From: JAADHX01 sp964569385
GTDB taxonomy: Bacteria; Actinomycetota; Acidimicrobiia; Acidimicrobiales; Poriferisodalaceae
Direction of reading: 5' to 3'
DNA length: 64,000 nucleotides
Assembly: GCA_964569385.1 (NCBI GenBank)
Contig: CAZMUM010000005.1
Coordinates: 76,227 to 140,226 of the forward strand
Each line of letters starts with the position of its first letter. Position 1 is the first letter of the stretch. The notes under the pieces are model-generated. The model did no database searches, was not told where the DNA came from, and worked only from the letters and a program-made list of their open reading frames with translations. Positions 36,727 through 45,888 of this stretch are shown here, one piece after another. Position numbers and translations under genes: made by a program.

Positions 36727-37596
36727 ATGTCGAAGACTCTCGTGACCATCGGGGTACCGGTCTACAACGGCGCCGACTACCTCGATGTTGCCATGGACGC
36801 GCTGTTGGCTCAGACCCACAAGAATCTCGAAATCCTTATCGCCGACAACGACAGCACCGACGATTCGTTGGCCATCGCCGAACAATACGCAGCTGCCGAT
36901 GCCCGCGTCACGGTTCTTCGGGCCACCGAGAACCGCGGCGCGGCATGGAACTACAACCGTGTTGTCGAGGTCGCCAACGGGACCTACTTCAAGTGGGCTG
37001 CTCATGACGACATCTGCCTGCCCACCTACATCGAACGCTGCGCTGATGCTCTCGACAACGACGATGCGATCGCGCTGGCCTACCCAAAAACCATCATCAT
37101 CGACGGCTCCGGCGACGCTCGCAAAGACTATGAGGATGGGCTCAACCTGGACGGCACCAGCTCGATTAGGAGGGGTGCGGCTCTTCTCTGGCGAGTAGGC
37201 CTTTGCAACGCCGTATTCGGGGTGATGAGGACCACAGACCTTCGTGGAACCGGCATGATTCAGTCGTTTGATTCGTCCGATATCTCGTTGTTGGCCGAAT
37301 TGGCACTTCGGGGCAAGTTTCATGAAGTCGACGAACGTCTCTTCCTTCGCCGTCGCCACGAAGCAGCCTCTCGTAGCGCGAACACCAGCACCGAAGAGGT
37401 TGCGGCTTGGTTTGGCCCAGACGCAAAGTCTGGCCGAAGCGTCTCGCTCAACAAGGCATACCAAGCCGCTGTCTGGCGCTGGGATGCAAACATCGGGCGC
37501 CGAATCGCGGCGGCCGCGATGTTTGCAGCCGTCGGGCCTCTCGTCGAGCTGCGATGGCACCGCCGTATGCGTCGACGACGTCGATCGAGCGACTGA
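36727..37596 (+). CDS. Family 2 glycosyltransferase
   Basis: 289 residues. The GT-A fold opens TLVTIGVPVYNGADYLDVAM, followed by LIADNDSTDDSL and the acceptor-side KWAAHDDICLPTYIERC, which holds a DD metal site. The C-terminal tail is Arg-rich (RRMRRRRRSS), as in membrane-associated transferases. GGAG lies 6 bp before ATG 36727, so the longer upstream frame is rejected. It and the GYW-repeat gene are the only plus-strand genes of the cluster. It starts 80 bp from the divergent flippase gene. Confidence 0.86.
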   Translation: MSKTLVTIGVPVYNGADYLDVAMDALLAQTHKNLEILIADNDSTDDSLAIAEQYAAADARVTVLRATENRGAAWNYNRVVEVANGTYFKWAAHDDICLPTYIERCADALDNDDAIALAYPKTIIIDGSGDARKDYEDGLNLDGTSSIRRGAALLWRVGLCNAVFGVMRTTDLRGTGMIQSFDSSDISLLAELALRGKFHEVDERLFLRRRHEAASRSANTSTEEVAAWFGPDAKSGRSVSLNKAYQAAVWRWDANIGRRIAAAAMFAAVGPLVELRWHRRMRRRRRSSD

Positions 37597-37610
37597 CCTA
37601 GCCGCTATCT

Positions 37611-38591
37611 TCAGCTGGCGGTCATCTGGTCGTAGATCCACTTGTAGGTCTGCTCCATACCCTCTCGAAGAGTCACCGATGGTGCCCAACCGAGCTCGGC
37701 TTGGATCATTTGGTTGTCGCTGTTGCGACCCCTCACACCTTGGGGTGCATCAGTCTTGTAGGAACGGTTGAGGGTTATGCCACCGATGTCCTCCACGAGC
37801 GAGACAAGCTGGTTGATCGACACGAGTTCGTCGCTACCGAGGTTGAGCGGTTCGATCACGTCGCTGTCCATGATACGACGGGTGCCTTCTAGACAGTCAT
37901 CGATGTACATGAAACTACGAGTCTGCTCGCCATCACCCCAGATTTCGATGTTGTGGTCGCCGCTGAGCTTGGCCGAAATGACCTTGCGACACATAGCAGC
38001 CGGTGCCTTTTCGCGCCCGCCGTCGTATGTGCCGTTAGGCCCATAGACGTTGTGATAGCGAGCCACCCGGGTTTTCATGCCGTAGTCCTCACGGAAATGA
38101 CGGGCCATGCGCTCGCTGAACAATTTCTCCCAGCCGTAGCCATCCTCTGGGTCGGCTGGATAGGCGTCGACCTCGCTCAGGGCTGTGATGTCGGTATCTG
38201 TCTGTTTGTCACCAGCGTAAACGCAAGCCGATGACGAGTAGAAGAGGCGCTCGATGCCCATCTTCTGTGCCGCCACCAGCACGTGAGTGCTAGTCAGCAC
38301 CGACAACATACACAACGCCCGGTTGTTCTCGATGAACCCCATACCGCCCATATCGGCGGCCAGGTTGTACACCTCGGACGCTCCGTCGAGGGCGGTCATG
38401 CAGCTATCTCGGAGCTCGAGGTTGAGTTGCATTTCGTCGACACCGTCGTGGTGCTGATACCACTGGTCGAAAGGTTTCACGTCGACCGACCGCACGTTGG
38501 TAAAGCCTTCGTCGACAAGACGCTTCACCAGATGGCCACCGATGAAGCCGCCGCCGCCGGTAACCACAACGAGATTGTTCTTGCGTGACAT
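37611..38591 (-). CDS. GDP-mannose 3,5-epimerase-like SDR
   Basis: A 326-residue extended SDR. It begins LVVVTGGGGFIGGHLVKRLV. The GME-diagnostic AADMGGMGFIENN is followed by YSSSACVY, GYGWEKLFSER and GPNGTYDGGREKAPAAMCRK. The last stretch is nearly identical in pattern to plant GDP-mannose 3,5-epimerase. That enzyme converts GDP-D-mannose to GDP-L-galactose or GDP-L-gulose. The catalytic Cys in SSACVY and the Tyr-Lys pair in YGWEK are present. Family identification is by motif recall. It would supply an L-sugar to the cluster. Confidence 0.85.
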   Translation of the reverse strand: MSRKNNLVVVTGGGGFIGGHLVKRLVDEGFTNVRSVDVKPFDQWYQHHDGVDEMQLNLELRDSCMTALDGASEVYNLAADMGGMGFIENNRALCMLSVLTSTHVLVAAQKMGIERLFYSSSACVYAGDKQTDTDITALSEVDAYPADPEDGYGWEKLFSERMARHFREDYGMKTRVARYHNVYGPNGTYDGGREKAPAAMCRKVISAKLSGDHNIEIWGDGEQTRSFMYIDDCLEGTRRIMDSDVIEPLNLGSDELVSINQLVSLVEDIGGITLNRSYKTDAPQGVRGRNSDNQMIQAELGWAPSVTLREGMEQTYKWIYDQMTAS

Positions 38592-38603
38592 GTTCGTCCG
38601 TTT

Positions 38604-39821
38604 CTAATTACTGTTTCGTGCGGTTCTCACCGCTATTGCATCAACAAGGGCGTTAGTGAACTGATCGGCAATGGAATCGATATCGAAAGTCTGTTCAGCA
38701 TAAGTCCTCGCCGATTTGCCGAGACGGCGCCGAAGCTCAGAACTCTCAAACAGCTCGATTCCGTGGGCGATGAAAGCGTCATCGTCGTTGGGAGCCGCAA
38801 CTTTTCCGGCCTCGTTGCCCACCAACGTGCGCGCCGCGAGGTTCTCGATGGGCATCGAAGCCAGAATCGGCCGGCCCGCGCAGAGATATGACAACACCTT
38901 CGACGGCACCGAGTAAACCCCCGCGTCTGGTTCGAGGACCGCGATGAGCGCATCGCCACTGCCGAGGACTTCGGGAAGGCGTTCGTAGGGCTGGAAGGGC
39001 AGCAGCCTCAAGTTTCGTCGCGGCAGCTTGTCGCATGCGTCGCGCAGATAGGTAATGCCGAGTCCTTCAGATACCACCAGGACCGTCGCATCGGGAATCT
39101 CGTCGGCCAAGCGCAGCAGCAGATCAGGACGATGTTTGTGACCGATGGTGCCACTGTACAAGAACACAAATTCGTCGGCGATGCCGAACTCGTGCGCCCA
39201 CTCGTTGTGGCGCGACACCATAGGAAGCTCCGCTAGTGGAGCCCAGTTGGCGATAGCTCTGATGCGATCGCGGTCGACCTTCCACCTTCGTAAGATCGGT
39301 CCGAAGTCTTCGGTAATGGCGACCACACCGTCGGACATGCGCAACATGCGCCGCTCGAGCCACCCGAAAAACGACCCGACGACGGCGCCAGGTTTTCCAA
39401 ACCGATCTTCGAGAGCTTCGGTGATGAGCAGGCTGTAGACGTCTTGGAGCCAGAAGACGAATGGCACCTTGTGAGGAGCGACCCACGACAACAACATGGC
39501 CTGAGTTAGCAGTGGTGTGTTCGACGAGAGAACAACCTCGGGTTGCCATGCCTTCACTCTTCGACGCAGGACTCGGCCAAATCGGAGCTCATGGATGCCG
39601 CGTCTGATCGGGTTGTACTTGGCGAATTGGAGGCCGATGCCAACTGGTTCGATCGAAAGCGTCGGTGGATCGGTTTCGGTGACGGTCGTGGCCCCTTGGC
39701 CTGTCTGGAAATCACTCGAGTAGAGGTGAAGGACCTCGTGGCCGCGTTCGGCGAGGGCGCGGCTGAGTTGTAGCTGAAAGGGATGACCCGAATAATCGTG
39801 GACAAGAATTCGCAGTGACAC
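38604..39821 (-). CDS. Family 4-type glycosyltransferase (GT-B)
   Basis: About 405 residues with two Rossmann-like halves. The N-terminal half has HDYSGHPFQLQLSRALAERG and WLQDVYSLLITEAL. The C-terminal half has FVFLYSGTIGHKHRPDLLL and the nucleotide-sugar-binding SVPSKVLSYLCAGRPILAS. A GTG at 39821 is preceded by AGGAG with 4 bp spacing and is preferred over the upstream TTG (39836). It is followed 12 bp downstream by the GME-like gene. The sugar transferred is unknown. Confidence 0.86.
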   Translation of the reverse strand: MSLRILVHDYSGHPFQLQLSRALAERGHEVLHLYSSDFQTGQGATTVTETDPPTLSIEPVGIGLQFAKYNPIRRGIHELRFGRVLRRRVKAWQPEVVLSSNTPLLTQAMLLSWVAPHKVPFVFWLQDVYSLLITEALEDRFGKPGAVVGSFFGWLERRMLRMSDGVVAITEDFGPILRRWKVDRDRIRAIANWAPLAELPMVSRHNEWAHEFGIADEFVFLYSGTIGHKHRPDLLLRLADEIPDATVLVVSEGLGITYLRDACDKLPRRNLRLLPFQPYERLPEVLGSGDALIAVLEPDAGVYSVPSKVLSYLCAGRPILASMPIENLAARTLVGNEAGKVAAPNDDDAFIAHGIELFESSELRRRLGKSARTYAEQTFDIDSIADQFTNALVDAIAVRTARNSN

Positions 39822-39863
39822 GCTGCTCCTACACAACTCGGTCGTTAGTCGTTTTGTCGGCGG

Positions 39864-41054
39864 CTAATGTCGACGGCTCAAGGAAATCACAGTTTCAACC
39901 AGCTCTGAACCGCGATCTTTCCAGTCAAACCGACCTTCAACTGCTTTAGCGGCTTCGTCAGACCAGCGATCGAGCTGTTCTGGGTCGTCGATGGCCTCAA
40001 TCACAGCCGCCGGTAGTTGCTCCATCGATGTCGCGCCCCCGTAGTGAACATCACGGGTGAGGCCAAGACCCGACATCGAACCATCGAGCACAACAATCGG
40101 AAGACCGCGCATCACGTAATCGAGGCTCTTTAGTTTGAAACCGCCGCCGATGGGTTCGGCGACGAGGCCGAGTCGGTTGCGGTTGAACTCGGGTCCAAGG
40201 TCGTCGATCGGGCCGGTAAACGTGGTTGCGGCCCACTTGCCATGCTGTGCGGCCACGAAATCGTCAGCACCGCCGCCCACAACACGAAGATTGATGTTCG
40301 CCGCTGCGAATCTTGAATCGAGTGCCTGCACCACCTCGATCACGTTTTGACGCTTGGCTTCCCAGTCGAGGGACCCGAACAGAAGAACCGATCGCGGTCG
40401 ATCGGCGGCAGCGAGGTCCAGAGTTCCACATGGTCCCGAGTATCCGGGTGTCAGCACAACCGACGTAATCGATTTGTGTCTGCTCGCGATCGACTTGGCG
40501 TCGGAATCGGTGATCATGGTCACCAGATCTGCCGCCGCGACTATGCGTCGTTGCAAGCGCGCGCTGCGCCAGCCATCGAAACGCAGATACAGCCCGCGTG
40601 GCGAAGCCACGGATGTGCCGGCGGCCCAGCTGGTTCGGACAAGGGTCTCATCGTTGTGCGAGACATGAACGATCTTTCCGCCGGTTCTTTTGCTCCACGT
40701 CTCGGCACGATCGAGAGCCCAGGCCGACATGAGATGATCGATGACAACGACGTCAGGGTCCAGACCAAGCTCAGCATCGACGGCCCCAGCATGCTCTGTC
40801 ACGTTTAGTCGATTGGCGATGTATGGGTCAAGCGACAACAACGCTCGACCTCGAGTGCGCGGTTCGGCGCTAACTCCGATCCACGACACACCGTCGTTTT
40901 CGCCTGACTGGCCCACGCCGATTCCTCGCACAACTACACCTGTGCGAGCGACCGCGGCCGCCAAGCCTGTGCTGTACGCGGCAAGGCCCGAGCGGACTCC
41001 GACGGGCGAGACACCCGACCACCACGACCACCGTTGGCCGATCTCGCTTGTCAT
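39864..41054 (-). CDS. Glycosyltransferase (GT-B, family 4-like)
   Basis: 396 residues. The N-terminal half contains GVRSGLAAYSTGLAAAVARTG and SHNDETLVRTSW. The C-terminal half contains VLLFGSLDWEAKRQN and the donor-binding GGGFKLKSLDYVMRGLPIVV. The pattern fits a GT4-like retaining transferase, though the classical EX7E motif is not obvious. Its ATG overlaps the stop of the sulfotransferase gene by 4 bp, so glycosylation and sulfation are translated together. Confidence 0.8.
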   Translation of the reverse strand: MTSEIGQRWSWWSGVSPVGVRSGLAAYSTGLAAAVARTGVVVRGIGVGQSGENDGVSWIGVSAEPRTRGRALLSLDPYIANRLNVTEHAGAVDAELGLDPDVVVIDHLMSAWALDRAETWSKRTGGKIVHVSHNDETLVRTSWAAGTSVASPRGLYLRFDGWRSARLQRRIVAAADLVTMITDSDAKSIASRHKSITSVVLTPGYSGPCGTLDLAAADRPRSVLLFGSLDWEAKRQNVIEVVQALDSRFAAANINLRVVGGGADDFVAAQHGKWAATTFTGPIDDLGPEFNRNRLGLVAEPIGGGFKLKSLDYVMRGLPIVVLDGSMSGLGLTRDVHYGGATSMEQLPAAVIEAIDDPEQLDRWSDEAAKAVEGRFDWKDRGSELVETVISLSRRH

Positions 41055-42052
41055 CGACTGCTCGCGGCGAGCGCAGAATCGGGTGCGTAGGTGGTTAATC
41101 CCATTGGCTCGAGAATCGACATCGCTTTCGTGCGGTCCGCTAGCTCAACAGATTCGAGCGGACGACTCAGCAAGGCATCTGCGTCTTGTCCTGCCATCGC
41201 GGCGCGGCGGTCGCCGGTCGAGAGCCGCGACGAGCGCGAAGGCTGGTTAAGGGCCCGGCGGAGCGGTTCGACTCCCCCTAGATCGAGGTGTGAGTCAAGC
41301 TGTTCAAGCACTGCCTCTGGCTCAGAGACGGTCGCTTCATACGAGGTCACGAACCAAGAACGATCCGGGGCCGCACCAAGGACAACCAGGTTCTCGAGCC
41401 CCCAGTTGAGTACAAACCTCTCTAGGTCCGAGCCGGCAGCCAGTACATCGTGGCAGCGGCCCTCGAGACCGTCACCGAGCCACTCGTCGACAAAACGCGG
41501 ATTGTCGAGAAAGGACCGAACCGTGAGAGTCCAACCGTTGCGGATACATGAGAGCGCTTGGGTAATCGGATGCCGAGTCATAAGGACAACGTCGAGATCA
41601 AACTCGTCGTCGAGCCACGGCGCAATCGACTTTGCTCCGACGATCTTGAGCAGTTGGCGATTCGTCTTTCGGCGAAACTCGCCCGACCAGAATCGGTAAG
41701 GCGCATTCAGCGGTAGCTCGCCTGAGAGGAGAGTATCGACATACGGTCGCAGCGCGTCGAACTCGTCGACCGATGGCGACACAATCTCGCCGTATGGGTA
41801 CTTCGGCATCTTGCGGTAGTGACCGGGCGTCAAATTTGCCGTCATGACCGAGAATGGCTGGTCCAAGGTGCGGAACCCCGGCGAGGCACCAATGACTTGC
41901 ATGAGCCAGGTGCTCCCGCCCCGCCTCGTAGCGAAGAGCGCCACGTCTGGTCGATCGCCCGGAACGTGGGAGGCCGTTAGCCAGACTGCTTCCTTGACGA
42001 CGGCCTTGAGGGCACGTTTGAAGTCGGCAGACCTGGATTCGTTGGATGTCAC
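41051..42052 (-). CDS. Sulfotransferase family protein
   Basis: 333 residues. The PAPS 5'-loop is VALFATRRGGSTWLMQVI and the 3'-phosphate motif is VVLMTRHPITQALSC. A third marker is SYEATVSEPEAVLEQLDSHL. The family transfers sulfate from PAPS. It differs in sequence from the heparan-type protein at 28904, so two different positions could be sulfated. It is coupled by 4 bp to the glycosyltransferase at 39864 and lies 5 bp downstream of the GH26-like gene. Confidence 0.83.
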   Translation of the reverse strand: MTSNESRSADFKRALKAVVKEAVWLTASHVPGDRPDVALFATRRGGSTWLMQVIGASPGFRTLDQPFSVMTANLTPGHYRKMPKYPYGEIVSPSVDEFDALRPYVDTLLSGELPLNAPYRFWSGEFRRKTNRQLLKIVGAKSIAPWLDDEFDLDVVLMTRHPITQALSCIRNGWTLTVRSFLDNPRFVDEWLGDGLEGRCHDVLAAGSDLERFVLNWGLENLVVLGAAPDRSWFVTSYEATVSEPEAVLEQLDSHLDLGGVEPLRRALNQPSRSSRLSTGDRRAAMAGQDADALLSRPLESVELADRTKAMSILEPMGLTTYAPDSALAASSR

Positions 42053-42057
42053 ATGCC

Positions 42058-43992
42058 TCAGAGTGCCACGGCTATGTCGATAGCGGTACCGCCAACCGAC
42101 TTCGAGATATCTCCGTAGTTAGGCGCATCGCCAAAGGGATAGACATGACCAGTCTCGGCGAGGATCCAGTAGCCATTGCCGGTTCTCGTCACTTCGAGTT
42201 CGACCGCGGTTGGTGGATTGCACAATCCGAGCCCCGGGATCGATCCGAAGAACGAGACCCCAAACGAGAACACACCACCATCTTGGGCATATAGCCAGTA
42301 GCCCGTGCCGTTTGGGTGGGCGGCTATTGCCGACACCGGAGCGGCAAGTGTGAGTCCGCCTGTTGACCCATAGAACGGCACTCCGAACGAAAACACGCCG
42401 CCATCGCCACCGACGAGCCAGTATCCACCGGTTGGTCCGGCGGCCCCGGAAATGATTGATGAGTTGAGAGCGAATCCGCCCATCGAACCGCTGAAGGCGA
42501 CGTTGAAGGCAAACACCCCCCCATCGCTACCAATCATCCAATAGCCGTTGCCGTCGGGGGCCGCTACGAGGCTCTGAATTGGCCCGTTTAGTTTGATATC
42601 TCGCAGATCGCCGAAGTTGCGTGCCGATCCAAAAGCATGGATCGTGCCATCGGACTCAGCTATCCAATAGCCCTTGCCGTCGGGATGAGCGGCCAGGCCA
42701 ATCACATCGAGGCCCTGGCCCCGCACATCACCGTATAGGCCGATATCGCCCCGGCGGTGGACGCGGCCCTCGGCATCGAGAATCCAGTAACCATCGGCCG
42801 AAGACGCAAGCGGGCTTCGGGTTGGGTTGCTGGCCTCGCGACACACAGTCGTGTCTGGCTTCTGGGTTGTCGGCGGCGGAGCGGTGGTCGCGGGTGGGGT
42901 CGTAGGCGGAGGACTCACGGCTGGAGGTTGAGTCGTAGCTGGAGGTTGGGTTGTGGCCGGAGGCTGAGTCGTAGCTGGAGGCTGGGTTGTGGCCGGAGGT
43001 TGAGTCGTAGGCACTGGTCCGCCCACCGTTGGATCGGTAGCACCTGGAACGAACTGCATCGACGCGCCGTATTGGTCCTCGGCGTTCGGATAGTCGCTCA
43101 GATCTCCCCACCCGGAGTCGAAGTAGTTGGCATAAGCAACATTGTTCGACCCGATCCAGCGAAGCATCTGGTCGATGAAGTATGGATCGTCGTGGTTCAC
43201 ACCGTCGAGGTGCCGGTTGGTCATGCCCCATTCGCTGAAGGCCATCGGTTTTCCGCGAGCAGCCGCGAAATCGCGATGCCACTCAAGGCCAGCACCACGT
43301 TCAAGGTAGGTCTCCCACCGATCGACTGGGTCGCGCTGGGACTCGCCCCACGATGAGTTGTAGATGTCCATGCCGATGACGTCGACGTAGGCATCGCCTG
43401 GATAGCTGGCCAAATCGACAGCGGTGTAACGGATGTTGACATTCCATTCGAAACGGAAGTTCGGCGACACACTTCGGAAGATGTCTACTATCCGGCGGTA
43501 GTACGCAGCGTATCCCTCGGGGTCGTCAAGTGAGGACCACTCGTTCCAGCTGCCGTTGTGTTCCCAGCCAATGCGCATCACCGAGCCATCGAGACCAGTG
43601 GCGACCAGCTTCTGGGCAATGTGTCGAATGTTGGCGTCGTTTGCGCCCGTGTTGCTATAGGCGATGGTCTCGTTGTTGACCGACATGGCAAACGAGATGA
43701 CCTTTAGCGAAGGATGGTCGCGCCACAGATTGCCGAGGCCACCGGCACTTGACGACATCTCGGCCCAGCTATCGCGATCTAAGAATAGTGTCAACGATTC
43801 GACCGAACGACCCGCCATAGCGCCGAAGCTGGTGGGGTTCTGGGAGTTCCACTGGGGATACATACCCATTAGATTGCGGCCAAGCCCATCCGAAGCTGCC
43901 GCTGCCGGCGCGGGGGAAGAAATCGTCAGCGAACTCGCGGCCAACAAAATCGCCAAGCCCAGTGCCACCGTGGTTCGTAGTTGTCTAGTCAT
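42058..43992 (-). CDS. Secreted GH26-like glycoside hydrolase with Pro/Thr linker and GYW repeats
   Basis: About 644 residues. A signal peptide (LRTTVALGLAILLAASS ... APAAAA) leads. The catalytic domain spans about 35-310. The GH26 acid/base Glu is predicted in MRIGWEHNGSWNEW and the nucleophile Glu in PMAFSEWGM. A PATTQPP-type linker (about 320-380) is followed by six GYW repeats (about 385-644) like those of the 25527 protein. GH26 enzymes mostly cleave beta-mannans. ATG 43992 is chosen because a signal peptide begins there, with a moderate AGAGG upstream. It lies next to a sulfotransferase gene, so the substrate may be the cluster's own polysaccharide. Confidence 0.82.
   Translation of the reverse strand: MTRQLRTTVALGLAILLAASSLTISSPAPAAAASDGLGRNLMGMYPQWNSQNPTSFGAMAGRSVESLTLFLDRDSWAEMSSSAGGLGNLWRDHPSLKVISFAMSVNNETIAYSNTGANDANIRHIAQKLVATGLDGSVMRIGWEHNGSWNEWSSLDDPEGYAAYYRRIVDIFRSVSPNFRFEWNVNIRYTAVDLASYPGDAYVDVIGMDIYNSSWGESQRDPVDRWETYLERGAGLEWHRDFAAARGKPMAFSEWGMTNRHLDGVNHDDPYFIDQMLRWIGSNNVAYANYFDSGWGDLSDYPNAEDQYGASMQFVPGATDPTVGGPVPTTQPPATTQPPATTQPPATTQPPATTQPPAVSPPPTTPPATTAPPPTTQKPDTTVCREASNPTRSPLASSADGYWILDAEGRVHRRGDIGLYGDVRGQGLDVIGLAAHPDGKGYWIAESDGTIHAFGSARNFGDLRDIKLNGPIQSLVAAPDGNGYWMIGSDGGVFAFNVAFSGSMGGFALNSSIISGAAGPTGGYWLVGGDGGVFSFGVPFYGSTGGLTLAAPVSAIAAHPNGTGYWLYAQDGGVFSFGVSFFGSIPGLGLCNPPTAVELEVTRTGNGYWILAETGHVYPFGDAPNYGDISKSVGGTAIDIAVAL
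42921..43010. repeat. Five tandem 18-bp units encoding the PATTQP linker
   Basis: Units of CTGGAGGTTGAGTCGTAG type start at 42921, 42939, 42957, 42975 and 42993. They alternate in two variants, forming a 36-bp higher-order repeat. They encode a Thr/Pro linker in the GH26-like protein. Confidence 0.85.
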
Positions 43993-44138
43993 GGTGTTGT
44001 TCGCCTCTTGCCGGGCCCGCTTAGTTACGTATCGGCCTCGCATGACGAAACCATTACGAAATCTTTGCATATATTACGGTCGAGAGCCAGGCGGCCCCGG
44101 AGTGTAGTCACCTTCAGACCTAGAACCACACAACTGGT

Positions 44139-45878
44139 CTAGTCGAGTATCGACCACTCAATATCGAACGACTTGCCGTCGCGATAGTCGTCTTGCCCGA
44201 CTCGCCACCTGATCGGATCGGGCCGAGCCGATGGTTCGACCGTAGTTGTTTTGGCCGACACCGGTAGATCGAAGCGAACGATCAGGGTCTGGCGCTCGCC
44301 AGGAAGAACGCTCAAGGTCGTTGCGATAATTCGCGTTGGTCCGTCTGCGCCAGCAACCGAGAGTTCGGTCACGCCATCGATGGTGGCATTAGTCGCCAGG
44401 CCGGGCAAATTTAGCGTGACGAGCGAAACGTACTCCCCCGGCAGCACTGGTGTGTCATCCCATGGCTGGGGACCAGCGATATACCAATGCTCCTCGGCTA
44501 CGTCGACTGTGTTGTCGATTGCCACCTCAAGTTTTACGTGACGGATTTCGCCCTCAACTTCGGTGCGGAGGCCGGCCCGCACTTCGACGAAGTAGTCGAG
44601 TTTCGACGGCGAACGGTTTGATAGCGACAACGCCAATGAATCGGCTTCGAGGTCACCGTCAAGTCCGGCGCCGACCCAAACCTTCTGACGTTCGCTGTCA
44701 GGTGACCACATCAGGATGTGACGACGGTCAGCGGCGTCGATGAGTGCTGGAAGTACCTTCCCAGCGTCGAGGGATCCGGCTGTCAAAGCACTTAGAACAA
44801 CTGGTGCTAAGGCTCGTTCCTGAGCTCGACGTTCGGTGTTGGTCTGATCTCGATCGATTGTGAGGTATTGATCATGAAGCAGATAGTCGATGATCGAAGA
44901 CGAGTCGTACACGTCACCGTCGATCGTGACGGGGCCGGTTCCCTCCATAAGTGCCGCCAACAAGAACGGATCCACCAACATGACTCCGGCGAGCCGCTCC
45001 CCCGTCGATGCCTCCCACATTCGTAACGCTGACTCAGCCGTCTCAGGAAAGCGTGGCGTCGCGCCAAGATTGCGCCACTCGGCTTCAGGGGTCAGAAAGC
45101 CGAAGTGGTCTTCGTAGGTTTGAGTCAGCTCGACTGCGCCTGGCTCTAGGTTGCGTCGAAACGAGCTTCCGAGGTCGGTAACGATGACTGCTCCGGAGTC
45201 GGAACGGATCACCCCCGTGGTGAGGATCATTCCACTGCCGGCTCTCATCTCGGCGTTGTTCGCGATTAGCAGCAGGTGAGACTCGGGACCTCCGAAGATA
45301 GCCGCGAGTTCGCTAGCGACGAGGGTTGCACTCGACACCGCTTCGTCAAGGTCGGCCAATTCTGCGTCAAGTTCGATTCTCGCTTCCGATAACCGGCCAA
45401 TCAATGCAGAGTCGGGACCGAGGTCGAGTTCGTCGAGGGTGGTGTCAACGCGACCCAAGGCCTCAGCAACCGACGAGAACTGCTCATCGAGGCTTTGGTC
45501 GCCGCTAACTGCGTCTCTAACCTGCTGTCCACTATCGACCGAAACCGAGATTAGGTCGGCGAGTGATCTTGAGATAGAACTCGCCGCGTCGATCTGTCGC
45601 CCCAGCACGGGCAGCCAGCGAGCCGGCACCATAACTCGTCCGCCCAGCCGATCATTGGCCTGCCGGAGCAGGACCTCTGCCTCAAGTGCGACGGCGTCGA
45701 GGTCGCCTGTAAAAAACGACTCAAGTGTCAACGACGATTCGTCGGCCAACAAGTCACGGGCGGCCTGCACGTCTTGTGCCGCCGCCCTGAGGGAGATCGT
45801 TGCCCACATTGCCCACACGATGATTAACACCGTGCCTAGGGCTAGGGCCGTCGGCAACAGCCGACGGAGGTAAGTCAT
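44139..45878 (-). CDS. DUF4012 membrane-anchored protein
   Basis: 579 residues. One N-terminal membrane helix (LRRLLPTALALGTVLIIVWAMWA) is followed by a large extracellular part. The hallmark LLLIANNAEMRAGSGMILTTG leads into FRRNLEPGAVELTQ and WEASTGERLAGVMLVDPFLLAALME, which match DUF4012. A C-terminal beta-rich domain includes LNLPGLATNATIDGV. DUF4012 proteins recur in actinobacterial polysaccharide and capsule loci. Their function is unknown. The gene is followed 67 bp downstream by the signal-peptide region of the GH26-like gene, and preceded by the LAFTG gene 10 bp upstream. Confidence 0.85.
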   Translation of the reverse strand: MTYLRRLLPTALALGTVLIIVWAMWATISLRAAAQDVQAARDLLADESSLTLESFFTGDLDAVALEAEVLLRQANDRLGGRVMVPARWLPVLGRQIDAASSISRSLADLISVSVDSGQQVRDAVSGDQSLDEQFSSVAEALGRVDTTLDELDLGPDSALIGRLSEARIELDAELADLDEAVSSATLVASELAAIFGGPESHLLLIANNAEMRAGSGMILTTGVIRSDSGAVIVTDLGSSFRRNLEPGAVELTQTYEDHFGFLTPEAEWRNLGATPRFPETAESALRMWEASTGERLAGVMLVDPFLLAALMEGTGPVTIDGDVYDSSSIIDYLLHDQYLTIDRDQTNTERRAQERALAPVVLSALTAGSLDAGKVLPALIDAADRRHILMWSPDSERQKVWVGAGLDGDLEADSLALSLSNRSPSKLDYFVEVRAGLRTEVEGEIRHVKLEVAIDNTVDVAEEHWYIAGPQPWDDTPVLPGEYVSLVTLNLPGLATNATIDGVTELSVAGADGPTRIIATTLSVLPGERQTLIVRFDLPVSAKTTTVEPSARPDPIRWRVGQDDYRDGKSFDIEWSILD

Positions 45879-45888
45879 TCAGACGAGA

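Noticed and set aside
36643..37689. Minus-strand frame of 348 codons opposite the glycosyltransferase gene at 36727
   Set aside because: The glycosyltransferase has clear family motifs and a ribosome-binding site. The antisense translation matches nothing recognisable.
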